This document shows positions 1 through 5,809 of a stretch of DNA of 5,809 nt, piece by piece. Under the pieces are notes generated by a model, which saw only the letters and a program-made list of their open reading frames with translations, was not told the origin of the DNA and did not search any database. Numbering within the stretch: position 1 is the first letter of the stretch; each line of letters starts with the position of its first letter. Origin of the DNA: Ruminococcus sp. UBA3665 (lineage in GTDB: Bacteria; Bacillota; Clostridia; Oscillospirales; Ruminococcaceae); contig DFJS01000011.1 in NCBI GenBank assembly GCA_002373165.1, positions 1 to 5,809 on the forward strand, given 5' to 3'. The position numbers and the translations under genes were made by a program.

Positions 1-19
1 TTCCATCGAACTCACGTTA

Positions 20-47
20 ATTATCATATCAAATAGTATGATAACAA
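20..47 (-). promoter_or_regulatory. Possible leftward promoter overlapping the inverted repeat
   Basis: Read on the minus strand, TTGTTA (47-42) and GATAAT (25-20) are separated by 16 bp, giving 4/6 and 5/6 matches to vegetative -35 and -10 boxes. The 8-8-8 inverted repeat sits between and over the two boxes, a usual place for a repressor. Any gene it drives would lie left of position 1. Promoter-like matches arise easily in AT-rich DNA, so this is weak. Confidence 0.25.
21..44. repeat. 8-bp inverted repeat with 8-nt spacer
   Basis: TTATCATA at 21-28 is the exact reverse complement of TATGATAA at 37-44, with an 8-nt spacer between. The stem is AT-rich, so it is more likely a dimeric protein-binding site (operator or recombinase site) than a terminator; no T-run follows it on either strand. 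It lies just outside the iteron structure at 48-141 and overlaps a promoter-like sequence on the minus strand. Confidence 0.6.
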
Positions 48-141
48 ATGCAGGGTATGCAGGGTTATACAGTACCCTTTTATATTTTTTAAAAAATATA
101 TTTTTCGTGCGAAGGGATAGTAAACCCTGCATAGTCTGCAT
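48..141. repeat. Iteron-like inverted repeat around an AT palindrome
   Basis: The left arm (48-66) has two perfect tandem copies of ATGCAGGGT (48-56 and 57-65). The right arm (123-141) has the same unit inverted: ACCCTGCAT at 124-132 and a 7/9 match, AGTCTGCAT, at 133-141. The two 19-nt arms pair at 17 of 19 positions. Inside them CCCTT (75-79) pairs with AAGGG (112-116), and at the centre 81-100 is a perfect 20-bp palindrome of A and T only. Paired iterons flanking an easily melted AT core resemble origins of plasmids, phages and phage-inducible islands. A cruciform, a small non-autonomous element or a structured leader RNA are other possibilities. Confidence 0.6.
81..100. repeat. Perfect 20-bp AT-only palindrome
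   Basis: TATATTTTTTAAAAAATATA equals its own reverse complement, with its centre between 90 and 91. It forms the core of the larger symmetrical structure at 48-141. Such a segment melts easily and could be extruded as a hairpin; if transcribed it gives a weak A-U stem with U-runs. Confidence 0.85.
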
Positions 142-224
142 AATCTCCAAAACTAACTAATTATACACAAATATCTATACTGTAAATTCTGATTTTTCTT
201 AGCAACACAATTCCTAAAAGAGAC

Positions 225-1715
225 TTATTTTAAATTTGTCATAAATTCGGCCAGAAGCTCCCGTGTTTCCTGATAGTCCAGACAGTACAGATTGCATCTG
301 TGCGGCGTTTCGGCACGGAAATAAATCGTCAGATGACATGTGCCGCTGAACTTCTGCCATATATGCTGGTGCACTCTTACTTTCACAATGCTGTCCGTAT
401 CAGCCACAATCGTGTGAAAGGCAAAACCCTTGCAGTAGCGCATACAGATTCTGTTTTTCGCGATTGCCACGCCGCTGGTGCGCAGAGAGACAATCTGAAT
501 AATCAGTTTCCAGACAATCGGAATGACAATTGTAATCTGTATCAGATTAGTAATCTGCTGGAAAGTAGGGAAAAGCCGCTCGATGATTTCGCCTGTCGGA
601 TAAACTGCCGCAATCCCGGTCACACACCAGCAGACATAGCCCCACCAGGATTTTCCGGGCGGTTTCAGCTGATTTTTCAGGAATCTGCTTCCGGGAAAGA
701 TCATCGGCATAGTTTCAATCAGTTCGTTTTGTGTCAGAATCGGCAGACAGATCGGCATCGCGCCGCGCTGGTTGCCATATCCCGGACAGTTCACGGCCAG
801 CGAATAAACACGGAATAATTTTGTCAGCAGGTTCTGACGGATATCCAGAAAATTAATCTTGTGATTCTGTAGATAGAAATATCTTGTTGTCATCAGGCCG
901 CTTTTCACGAAAAGCTGCCGCTTGTCGCTTTCCATATAGAAGCCCCCGTACCGGATCAGATTACTGATCATGGAAAGCAGCCACGAAGAAAGAATCAGAA
1001 TTCCGACAGTAACGGCAATCGGCGGAATGCCCTGTAAATGTTCGGCGACTTCCTGCGAAAGCGTATTTAGATGTTCAGTCAGCTGAAATTCCCGGATGAG
1101 GTCACGGGCGATTCTGCCGCTCTGGAACCAGAACAGCGCAATATACAGTGCGCCGGAAAAACTGCTGGAAAAAATAACGGAAAATAACAGGATTTTCCAT
1201 AGTTTTACTTTTCGTTCATAGTGATGACGCTTTCCCTGCCGGAGCCGCGGCAGAGAAGAAATAAACAAGCTCTCGTCCTTTTTGCGGATTAATAATTTAA
1301 TATCAGTAGAATTCAGCAGGCCGGATGCCGTATCGGCATACAGATATGCCGCATGAAACGGCCGCAGAAACAAAGCATGTTCAATCGTCAGGGCAGAAAG
1401 ATTCTTAACCGGCATAATGCGCTTTCGTGTGAAGATAAAACTGTCCTGCACGTAAAGCTGACCGTCTTCGACAGTGAATTTTCTAAAAAACCAGATACAG
1501 AATCCGTATCCCAGAATGATGACAAGAATCAGCAGATCGAACCAGGTACCGTTCAGCCAGTTCAGAAACGCTTCCGGAGACAGCCGGAAGCCCTGAATCT
1601 GCTGTTTGTTCCAGGCTTTGAAGAGATTCCACAGACCGCGGAGAAACGGGAAAATCAGCAGCCAGATTGTTTTCATGCTGTATTTGAGAATCCGGAGCGG
1701 ATGTTCACGGTGCAT
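225..1715 (-). CDS. YdbT-like membrane protein with three bPH2 domains
   Basis: A 496-residue integral membrane protein of the bacterial PH-domain (bPH2, DUF304) family, close in size to Bacillus YdbT (about 490). Three hydrophobic helix pairs alternate with three PH-like stretches. Helices lie near 16-33 and 58-77, 174-197 and 232-254, and 357-377 and 391-411. The PH-like stretches are at about 80-160, 257-342 and 414-490. In the second, the run from S273 to V303 (GLMTTRYFYL, then KINFLDIRQNLLTKLF) fits the usual exposed-sequence-then-basic-helix pattern of bPH2. The ATG at 1715 has AAAGGGG 7 nt upstream and overlaps the end of the upstream small PH gene by 11 bp, implying translational coupling. 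In Bacillus the ydbST pair is a cell-envelope stress operon giving resistance to an antimicrobial peptide. A similar protective role is inference here; the molecular activity is unknown. Confidence 0.85.
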   Translation of the reverse strand: MHREHPLRILKYSMKTIWLLIFPFLRGLWNLFKAWNKQQIQGFRLSPEAFLNWLNGTWFDLLILVIILGYGFCIWFFRKFTVEDGQLYVQDSFIFTRKRIMPVKNLSALTIEHALFLRPFHAAYLYADTASGLLNSTDIKLLIRKKDESLFISSLPRLRQGKRHHYERKVKLWKILLFSVIFSSSFSGALYIALFWFQSGRIARDLIREFQLTEHLNTLSQEVAEHLQGIPPIAVTVGILILSSWLLSMISNLIRYGGFYMESDKRQLFVKSGLMTTRYFYLQNHKINFLDIRQNLLTKLFRVYSLAVNCPGYGNQRGAMPICLPILTQNELIETMPMIFPGSRFLKNQLKPPGKSWWGYVCWCVTGIAAVYPTGEIIERLFPTFQQITNLIQITIVIPIVWKLIIQIVSLRTSGVAIAKNRICMRYCKGFAFHTIVADTDSIVKVRVHQHIWQKFSGTCHLTIYFRAETPHRCNLYCLDYQETRELLAEFMTNLK

Positions 1716-2151
1716 GGAAAATCCCCTTTCTTTCTAAAAATTCAGTCAGTTCGCGGCGGTCAGATTTTTTCAGAAAAAAAATCATGAGACTGCCGCCGTA
1801 AACATATAATATCATAAAATTCAATCCCAGAATGCCGTCCCAGGGGCCGGTAATCAGCTGGACGAACTGCACGGACTGCAAACGGATAGACTGTTCCCGC
1901 CGGAAGAACATTCCTGTCCGGACAGTCACCTGATTTGCCGTAACAATACAGCGCAGATTGGAAAAATACAAAGGCATACAGAAAAAACTCAGCAGTACGG
2001 CCGTGACTGCAAACAGGCCGATCAGAACCCACATCACAACCGCCCAGCGGGATAAAAATCTTGCACTGGCAAAAATCAGCAGTGCCGCAAGCAGACAGAC
2101 AGTTATCTGCAATAATTTCATTGCTGACAGATCAGCGGAATATTCTTTCAA
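1705..2151 (-). CDS. YdbS-like small membrane protein with one bPH2 domain
   Basis: A 148-residue protein with two membrane helices near the N-terminus (about 13-31 and 36-58), then a single bPH2 (DUF304) domain at about 61-142. It shows the family pattern of a short cytosolic strand set (NQVTVRTGMFFRREQSI), a conserved basic/glutamine-rich segment (RLQSVQFVQLITGPWD), then a hydrophobic strand and a C-terminal helix. Bacillus YdbS is about 159 residues and also precedes YdbT. The start chosen is TTG at 2151, because an AGGAGG site lies 10 nt upstream. The first in-frame ATG (2121) lies about 40 nt from that site and would remove ten residues ahead of the first helix. It is first in a two-gene operon with the larger PH protein, so the two probably form one membrane complex (inference). 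The family assignment is fairly firm; the function is not. Confidence 0.82.
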   Translation of the reverse strand: MKEYSADLSAMKLLQITVCLLAALLIFASARFLSRWAVVMWVLIGLFAVTAVLLSFFCMPLYFSNLRCIVTANQVTVRTGMFFRREQSIRLQSVQFVQLITGPWDGILGLNFMILYVYGGSLMIFFLKKSDRRELTEFLERKGIFHAP

Positions 2152-2160
2152 GAACAGCAG

Positions 2161-2168
2161 ACCTCCTT
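2161..2168 (-). promoter_or_regulatory. Ribosome binding site fixing a TTG start
   Basis: On the minus strand AAGGAGGT spans 2168-2161, a near-perfect Shine-Dalgarno sequence. It is 10 nt from the TTG at 2151-2149 and much too far from the first ATG at 2121. It therefore supports a TTG start for the small PH-domain protein. Confidence 0.75.
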
Positions 2169-2182
2169 CCGGAACTAGTATT

Positions 2183-2212
2183 ATTATAGCATAAAACCCG
2201 GATACTTTTCAA
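2183..2212 (-). promoter_or_regulatory. Vegetative-type promoter of the YdbS/YdbT-like operon
   Basis: On the minus strand TTGAAA (2212-2207, 5/6) and a perfect TATAAT (2188-2183) are separated by 18 bp, with TG two bases ahead of the -10 box as in extended -10 promoters. Transcription would start near 2176, giving a leader of about 25 nt that contains the AAGGAGGT ribosome site. There is no CGTA-type -10 at the expected distance that would mark an ECF (SigW-like) promoter. Confidence 0.75.
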
Positions 2213-2225
2213 GTGTATTATGCAG

Positions 2226-2232
2226 AAAGGAG
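2226..2232 (+). promoter_or_regulatory. Ribosome binding site deciding the symporter start
   Basis: AAAGGAG ends 5 nt before the ATG at 2238. An earlier in-frame ATG at 2220 lies upstream of this site and has no ribosome site of its own, so 2238 is the better start. I see no convincing plus-strand promoter in 2152-2225; the only -10-like words (TATTAT at 2182-2187 and 2215-2220) lack a partner -35 box. Confidence 0.75.
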
Positions 2233-2237
2233 CAAAT

Positions 2238-3521
2238 ATGATAAAATTTCTGACTGGAATCAATCAGATGCTGTGGGGAAACGGATTAGTCGGGCTTCTG
2301 CTGGGGACGGGCATTTTCTGTCTGTTTTATCCGGATCTGCAATGCCTGAAAAGTTTCGGATTATTATTCCAAAAACGGAACGCATCCTCTTCCGGGAGCA
2401 TGTCTGTATTTCATGCCTGTATGACATCGCTGGCGGCGGCACTGGGAACAGGAAATATTGTCGGCGTTGCAACGGCTCTGACTATGGGCGGCGCAGGAGC
2501 AGTTTTCTGGATGTGGATTTCTGCGCTGTGCGGTACGGGACTGATTTATGCCGAAAATGTACTCAGCTGTCGTTTCCGGAACGAACAGGCTTCCGGCGCG
2601 GCGGCCTATCTCAGGTACGGACTGCACAGTCCGAAACTTGCCGGAATTTTTGCAGTCTGCTGTGTAGGGGCATCGTTCGGCATGGGAAATATGACACAGA
2701 GTCATGCCATGGCAGAAATTTTATCGGCTTCTTTTTCCGTTCCGGCATGGGTGACAGGTCTGCTGACGATGCTATTATTATTCTGGATTATTGCAGGCGG
2801 TTCCCGGCGGATTGCCGGATTTTCCGCGATTGCTGTCCCCGTCCTGACGGGCATTTATTTATTATGCAGTCTGCTGATTTTATTTCTTTACAGAGAAAAT
2901 TTATATTCTGTTATTTCAGAAATTTTTCGCAAAGCCTTTGGCATACAGGCTGTGGGGGGCGGCATCAGCGGCACGGCTGTGAAATATGCAGTTTCGGCAG
3001 GCGTGCGGCGAGGGGTTTTCTCCAACGAAGCCGGACTCGGCAGCAGCGGTCTGCTCCATGCCGAAGCCGACAGCAGTCAGCCGGAATTTCTGGGATTATG
3101 CGGCATACTGGAAGTCATTGCCGATACATTCATCTGCTGTACTGCGACAGCATTGGTAATTCTCTGCACGGGAACGCTGAAAACGGGTCAGAACGGAGCC
3201 GTTCTGGTGCTGAGTTCGTTCCGGATGGGAATGGGAGTTCTTGCCGACTGGATTCTTCCGCCTGTGATTGCGCTGTTTGCCTTCTGTACGCTGGCGGGCT
3301 GGTGTTTCTGCGGCATGAAGGCTCTGAAATCTCTGACGCAGAATCAGAAAATTCTGAAAGCCTATCAGATTTTATTCTGCACAGCGGCATTGACCGGAGC
3401 GGTTATGAAACTGGAACTTGTCTGGACTCTTGCGGATATTGCCAATGCCTGCATGGCCTACTGCAATCTTCCGGGGATTCTTCTGCTGCTTCCGGAGACA
3501 AAAAACCGCTGTACTGCGTGA
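2238..3521 (+). CDS. Alanine/glycine:cation symporter family (AGCS) transporter
   Basis: A 427-residue inner-membrane transporter of the AGCS family, which imports alanine, glycine or related amino acids with Na+ or H+. Family marks, numbered from the ATG at 2238, are: GTGNIVGVATA at 70-80; GGAGAVFWMWISALCG at 84-99, which fits the sodium:alanine symporter signature; GNM at 150-152 followed by Q154; RRGVFSNEAGLGSS at 257-270; ADTFICCTATALVIL at 295-309; and FAFCTLAGW at 348-356. About ten hydrophobic segments can be traced. It is somewhat short for the family (usually about 440-490) and departs from the usual sequence at GAAAYLRYGL (120-129), where many members have GGPMYYI, and at GWCFCGM (354-360). 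It has about 19 cysteines. It diverges from the PH-gene operon and converges on PFOR. Family is secure; substrate and coupling ion are not. Confidence 0.92.
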   Translation: MIKFLTGINQMLWGNGLVGLLLGTGIFCLFYPDLQCLKSFGLLFQKRNASSSGSMSVFHACMTSLAAALGTGNIVGVATALTMGGAGAVFWMWISALCGTGLIYAENVLSCRFRNEQASGAAAYLRYGLHSPKLAGIFAVCCVGASFGMGNMTQSHAMAEILSASFSVPAWVTGLLTMLLLFWIIAGGSRRIAGFSAIAVPVLTGIYLLCSLLILFLYRENLYSVISEIFRKAFGIQAVGGGISGTAVKYAVSAGVRRGVFSNEAGLGSSGLLHAEADSSQPEFLGLCGILEVIADTFICCTATALVILCTGTLKTGQNGAVLVLSSFRMGMGVLADWILPPVIALFAFCTLAGWCFCGMKALKSLTQNQKILKAYQILFCTAALTGAVMKLELVWTLADIANACMAYCNLPGILLLLPETKNRCTA

Positions 3522-3534
3522 ACAGTACAGCGGT
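3500..3534 (-). terminator. Intrinsic terminator of PFOR, inside the symporter 3' end
   Basis: A perfect 12-bp stem (3505-3516 with 3523-3534, including four consecutive G-C pairs near the base) closes a 6-nt loop. Read on the minus strand it is followed by a run of T from the A-tract at 3505-3500, a classic intrinsic terminator 20 nt after the PFOR stop codon. On the plus strand the bases after the stem (CTGATAATATT) have no T-run, so it should work poorly for the symporter. The stem's left half codes the last residues of the symporter, and that gene's TGA (3519-3521) lies in the loop. Confidence 0.88.
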
Positions 3535-3554
3535 CTGATAATATTAATTACAGA

Positions 3555-5809
3555 TTAGTCATTATACATTTTGGTCAGTCTTGTCAGATAATCATAGCGA
3601 TCCTTAGCGTTTTCTACAGCGTTATCGAACAGCATTTCAGCACGTGCCGGATTCTGACGAGCCAGAGCATTGTATCTTACTTCACCCATGAGGAAGTTCT
3701 TGTATTCGTCCACATTCGGAGCCTTGGAATCCAGAATGAACGGATTCTTGCCTTCCTTCTTGAGATCGGGGTTATATCTGTACAGATGCCAGTAACCTGC
3801 CTGAACAGCCTTCTTTTCTTCTGCCTGTGCAGTAGCCATGCCTGTCTTGATACCGTGGTTGATACACGGAGCATAAGCAATGATGATGGAAGGACCGTCA
3901 TAAGCTTCTGCCTCGCGGATTGCCTTCAGGCACTGGTTCTGATCGGCACCCATTGCAATATGAGCAACATAAACATAACCGTAACTCATAGCAATACCGG
4001 CCAGATCTTTCTTCTTGACTACCTTGCCGGCAGCAGCAAACTGCGCAATAGCACCTGTCGGAGTGGACTTGGATGCCTGACCGCCGGTATTGGAATAAAC
4101 TTCTGTATCGAATACCATGATATTGACATTTCTGCCGGATGCAATGACATGGTCAAGACCGCCGAAGCCGATATCATAAGCCCAGCCGTCGCCGCCGAAG
4201 ATCCACTGTGACTTCTTGCGGAGATAATCTTTCTCAGCCAGGATTGCCTTAGCATCGTCACAGCCACAGGTTTCCAGAACAGCAATCAGTTTTTCAGATG
4301 CAGGAGTATTGGCGGCACCGTCATTCCTGGTAGCCAGGAATTCTTCACAGGCTGCCTTGACTTCTTCTTTCTGTGCCTTTGCGGCCAGAGCTTCTACCTT
4401 GGCAATCACACGATTTCTCAGAGTTTCCTGACCGAGGAACATGCCGTAGCCGAATTCTGCATTGTCTTCAAACAGGGAGTTGCTCCATGCAGGACCATAG
4501 CCCTTCTTGTTGACTGTATAAGGTGTGGAAGGTGCAGAGTTGCCCCAGATGGAAGAGCATCCTGTCGCATTGGCAATATACATTCTGTCGCCGAACAGCT
4601 GTGTAATCAGTTTAGCATACGGAGTTTCGCCGCAGCCTGCACATGCGCCGGAGAATTCCAGCAGCGGCTGTTTGAACTGAGAACCCTTGACAGTAGCTTC
4701 TGTGAATTTAGCCGTAACTTCGGGCTTGATGTCCTTGGTAGTGCCGAAATCGAATGCGGCCTGCTGATCCAGCTGAGATTCCAGAGGCTTCATGACGAGT
4801 GTTTCAGCCTTCTTGTTAGCCGGGCAGATGTTTGCGCATACGCCGCAGCCTGTGCAGTCCAGAACAGAGACAGTCATGCCGAATTTCAAATCGCCGATAG
4901 CGGGCTTCATAGCGGCCAGCTTCATAGAAGCAGGAGCTTCGGCAGCTTCTTCGGGAGTCAGCGTAACCGGACGGAGCACTGCATGAGGACATACATAAGC
5001 GCACTGGTTGCACTGGATGCAGGTATCGGGATTCCATACAGGAACTGTTACGGCAATACCGCGCTTTTCAAATGCGGCAGAGCCGGAAGGTGTGGTACCG
5101 TCAGCGAGTTTCACAAATGTGGAAACAGGCAGTTTATCGCCCTGCTGTGCGTTGCACGGAATCTGAACGTTATTAACGAAATCTTCCAGAGCCTTGTTAT
5201 CGCAGGTAACTTTAGGCATACCGATAGGAGTATCTTCGGCATTCTTCCATGCTTCCGGAACGTTGATTTCTACAATGCCCTTGTAGCCGGCATCGATAGC
5301 ATTCCAGTTTTTCTCAACAACATCCTGACCCTTCTTGGAATAAGAAGCTTCTGCGGCAGCCTTCATGTATTTCAGAGCATCTTCAAACGGGATTACGTTT
5401 GCAAGCTTGAAGAAAGCAGACTGGAGGATTGTATTGATTCTTGTGCCCATGCCTGTTTCAATACCCAGCTGAACGCCGTTTACAGTATAGAATTTAATAT
5501 TATTCTGGGCGATATATCTCTTGACCTGACCGGGCAGATGCTTTTCCAGACCTGCTTCATCCCAGATGGTATTCAGCAGGAATGTACCGCCGGGCTTGAT
5601 GTCAGAAGTCATATCGTATTTGTCAATATAGCTCTGATTATGACAGGCAACGAAATCGGCCTTGTTGATCAGATAAGTAGACTTGATGGGAGTTTTGCCG
5701 AATCTCAGGTGAGATACTGTAACGCCGCCGGATTTTTTAGAGTCATATGCAAAATAAGCCTGTGCATACATGTCAGTATGGTCGCCGATGATCTTGATAG
5801 AGTTCTTGT
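3555..5809 (-). CDS. nifJ: Pyruvate:ferredoxin oxidoreductase, C-terminal ~750 residues
   Basis: Oxidises pyruvate with CoA to acetyl-CoA and CO2 and reduces ferredoxin; cytoplasmic core enzyme of anaerobes. The frame stays open to the window edge (KNSIKIIGDHTDM leads into the first ATG at 5771), so the 5' end is outside; roughly 420-430 of about 1175 residues are missing. Numbering from that Met: 2-oxoacid oxidoreductase gamma domain at about 1-180; an 8-Fe ferredoxin domain with CIQCNQCAYVCP (C251, 254, 257, 261) and CTGCGVCANICP (C306, 309, 312, 316); and the thiamine-diphosphate domain from about 370. That domain carries the proximal-cluster cysteines C377, C380, C405 and C636 and the cofactor motif GDGWAYDIGFGG (527-538) through DTEVYSNTGGQ (555-565). 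All twelve cluster ligands are present, and the protein appears intact. It ends at RLTKMYND, with no long C-terminal extension. The promoter is not in the window. Confidence 0.97.
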   Translation of the reverse strand, partial: KNSIKIIGDHTDMYAQAYFAYDSKKSGGVTVSHLRFGKTPIKSTYLINKADFVACHNQSYIDKYDMTSDIKPGGTFLLNTIWDEAGLEKHLPGQVKRYIAQNNIKFYTVNGVQLGIETGMGTRINTILQSAFFKLANVIPFEDALKYMKAAAEASYSKKGQDVVEKNWNAIDAGYKGIVEINVPEAWKNAEDTPIGMPKVTCDNKALEDFVNNVQIPCNAQQGDKLPVSTFVKLADGTTPSGSAAFEKRGIAVTVPVWNPDTCIQCNQCAYVCPHAVLRPVTLTPEEAAEAPASMKLAAMKPAIGDLKFGMTVSVLDCTGCGVCANICPANKKAETLVMKPLESQLDQQAAFDFGTTKDIKPEVTAKFTEATVKGSQFKQPLLEFSGACAGCGETPYAKLITQLFGDRMYIANATGCSSIWGNSAPSTPYTVNKKGYGPAWSNSLFEDNAEFGYGMFLGQETLRNRVIAKVEALAAKAQKEEVKAACEEFLATRNDGAANTPASEKLIAVLETCGCDDAKAILAEKDYLRKKSQWIFGGDGWAYDIGFGGLDHVIASGRNVNIMVFDTEVYSNTGGQASKSTPTGAIAQFAAAGKVVKKKDLAGIAMSYGYVYVAHIAMGADQNQCLKAIREAEAYDGPSIIIAYAPCINHGIKTGMATAQAEEKKAVQAGYWHLYRYNPDLKKEGKNPFILDSKAPNVDEYKNFLMGEVRYNALARQNPARAEMLFDNAVENAKDRYDYLTRLTKMYND

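Larger units (their letters stand above)
1..224. other. AT-rich intergenic region with nested repeats, no gene seen
   Basis: No reading frame with a credible start, ribosome site or protein character was found here. The region is visibly richer in A and T than the genes beside it. It holds an inverted repeat at 21-44, a symmetrical iteron-like structure at 48-141, and a plain AT-rich stretch from 142 to 224 up to the stop codon of the PH-domain gene. No strong intrinsic terminator for that gene is visible: its downstream sequence offers only a weak A/U-rich stem around 198-218. A gene may begin to the left of the window on the minus strand, since promoter-like sequence points that way, but this cannot be tested here. 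Confidence 0.6.

Noticed and set aside
160..186. Possible leftward promoter TTTACA (186-181) with TATAAT (165-160)
   Set aside because: The spacer is only 15 bp and the region is AT-rich, so chance matches are expected. It is kept only as a weak alternative for a transcript crossing the iteron structure.
300..818. Plus-strand open frame of 172 codons opposite the YdbT-like gene
   Set aside because: Antisense shadow with a low-complexity, His/Arg/Asn-rich product, no family pattern and no convincing ribosome site.
1353..1787. Plus-strand open frame of 144 codons spanning the junction of the two PH-domain genes
   Set aside because: It is an antisense shadow of two genes with clear membrane and PH-domain character; the product has no recognisable features.
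2220..2237. ATG at 2220 as start of the symporter
   Set aside because: The AAAGGAG site lies after this ATG and 5 nt before the one at 2238, and the extra six residues (MQKGAN) are merely the ribosome site translated.
2300..3500. Frequent TTCCGG/TTCCGGA words, as if a DNA uptake or recombination sequence
   Set aside because: They occur mainly inside coding sequence and are explained by favoured codons such as TCC-GGA and TTC-CGG; they are not spaced regularly and are not enriched between genes.
2213..3538. A 441-codon open frame running the whole length of the symporter gene in another plus frame
   Set aside because: Its product is rich in Arg, Ser, Cys and His without domains or membrane segments, while the overlapping frame has clear AGCS motifs and a ribosome site. 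The absence of stops is best explained by base composition.
3786..4211. Plus-strand open frame of 141 codons opposite PFOR
   Set aside because: It lies opposite the conserved thiamine-diphosphate domain of PFOR; its composition is a by-product of that gene's codon use.
1..5809. CRISPR arrays, tRNA or rRNA genes, riboswitches
   Set aside because: No regularly spaced repeats, cloverleaf-like sequence or recognisable riboswitch core was seen on either strand.

Overview
The window looks like ordinary chromosome from an anaerobic, low-to-mid GC Firmicute, most likely a gut or rumen Clostridia (Ruminococcus/Oscillospiraceae-like). The basis is a one-chain clostridial-type pyruvate:ferredoxin oxidoreductase, strong AGGAGG-type ribosome sites, a Firmicute-style YdbS/YdbT pair and a TTG start. 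The genus is inference only; nothing in the sequence fixes it.

Layout, left to right. Positions 1-224 are a clearly AT-rich intergenic region with no gene I can support. It contains a nested symmetrical structure: two 9-bp direct repeats (ATGCAGGGT) on the left, mirrored by two inverted copies on the right, around an AT-rich core with a perfect 20-bp palindrome. Just left of it is a separate 8-8-8 inverted repeat. Next, on the minus strand, is a two-gene operon, 2151 down to 225: a small and a large membrane protein with bacterial PH (bPH2/DUF304) domains, matching the YdbS-YdbT pair in order, size and overlap. It is read from a good vegetative-type promoter at 2183-2212. Diverging from it on the plus strand (2238-3521) is an alanine/glycine:cation symporter (AGCS) family transporter. 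Converging on the transporter from the right edge is the C-terminal ~750 residues of pyruvate:ferredoxin oxidoreductase (nifJ/PFOR; stop at 3555, 5' end outside the window). Its likely intrinsic terminator is built from the last codons and stop codon of the transporter gene.

How the genes work together: there is no sign of one shared pathway. PFOR is core anaerobic energy metabolism (pyruvate to acetyl-CoA, CO2 and reduced ferredoxin). The transporter probably imports alanine, glycine or a related small amino acid. The YdbS/YdbT-like pair is probably an envelope-protection module, by analogy with Bacillus. No new multi-gene system is evident. The least explained and most interesting piece is the iteron-like palindromic region at 21-141.
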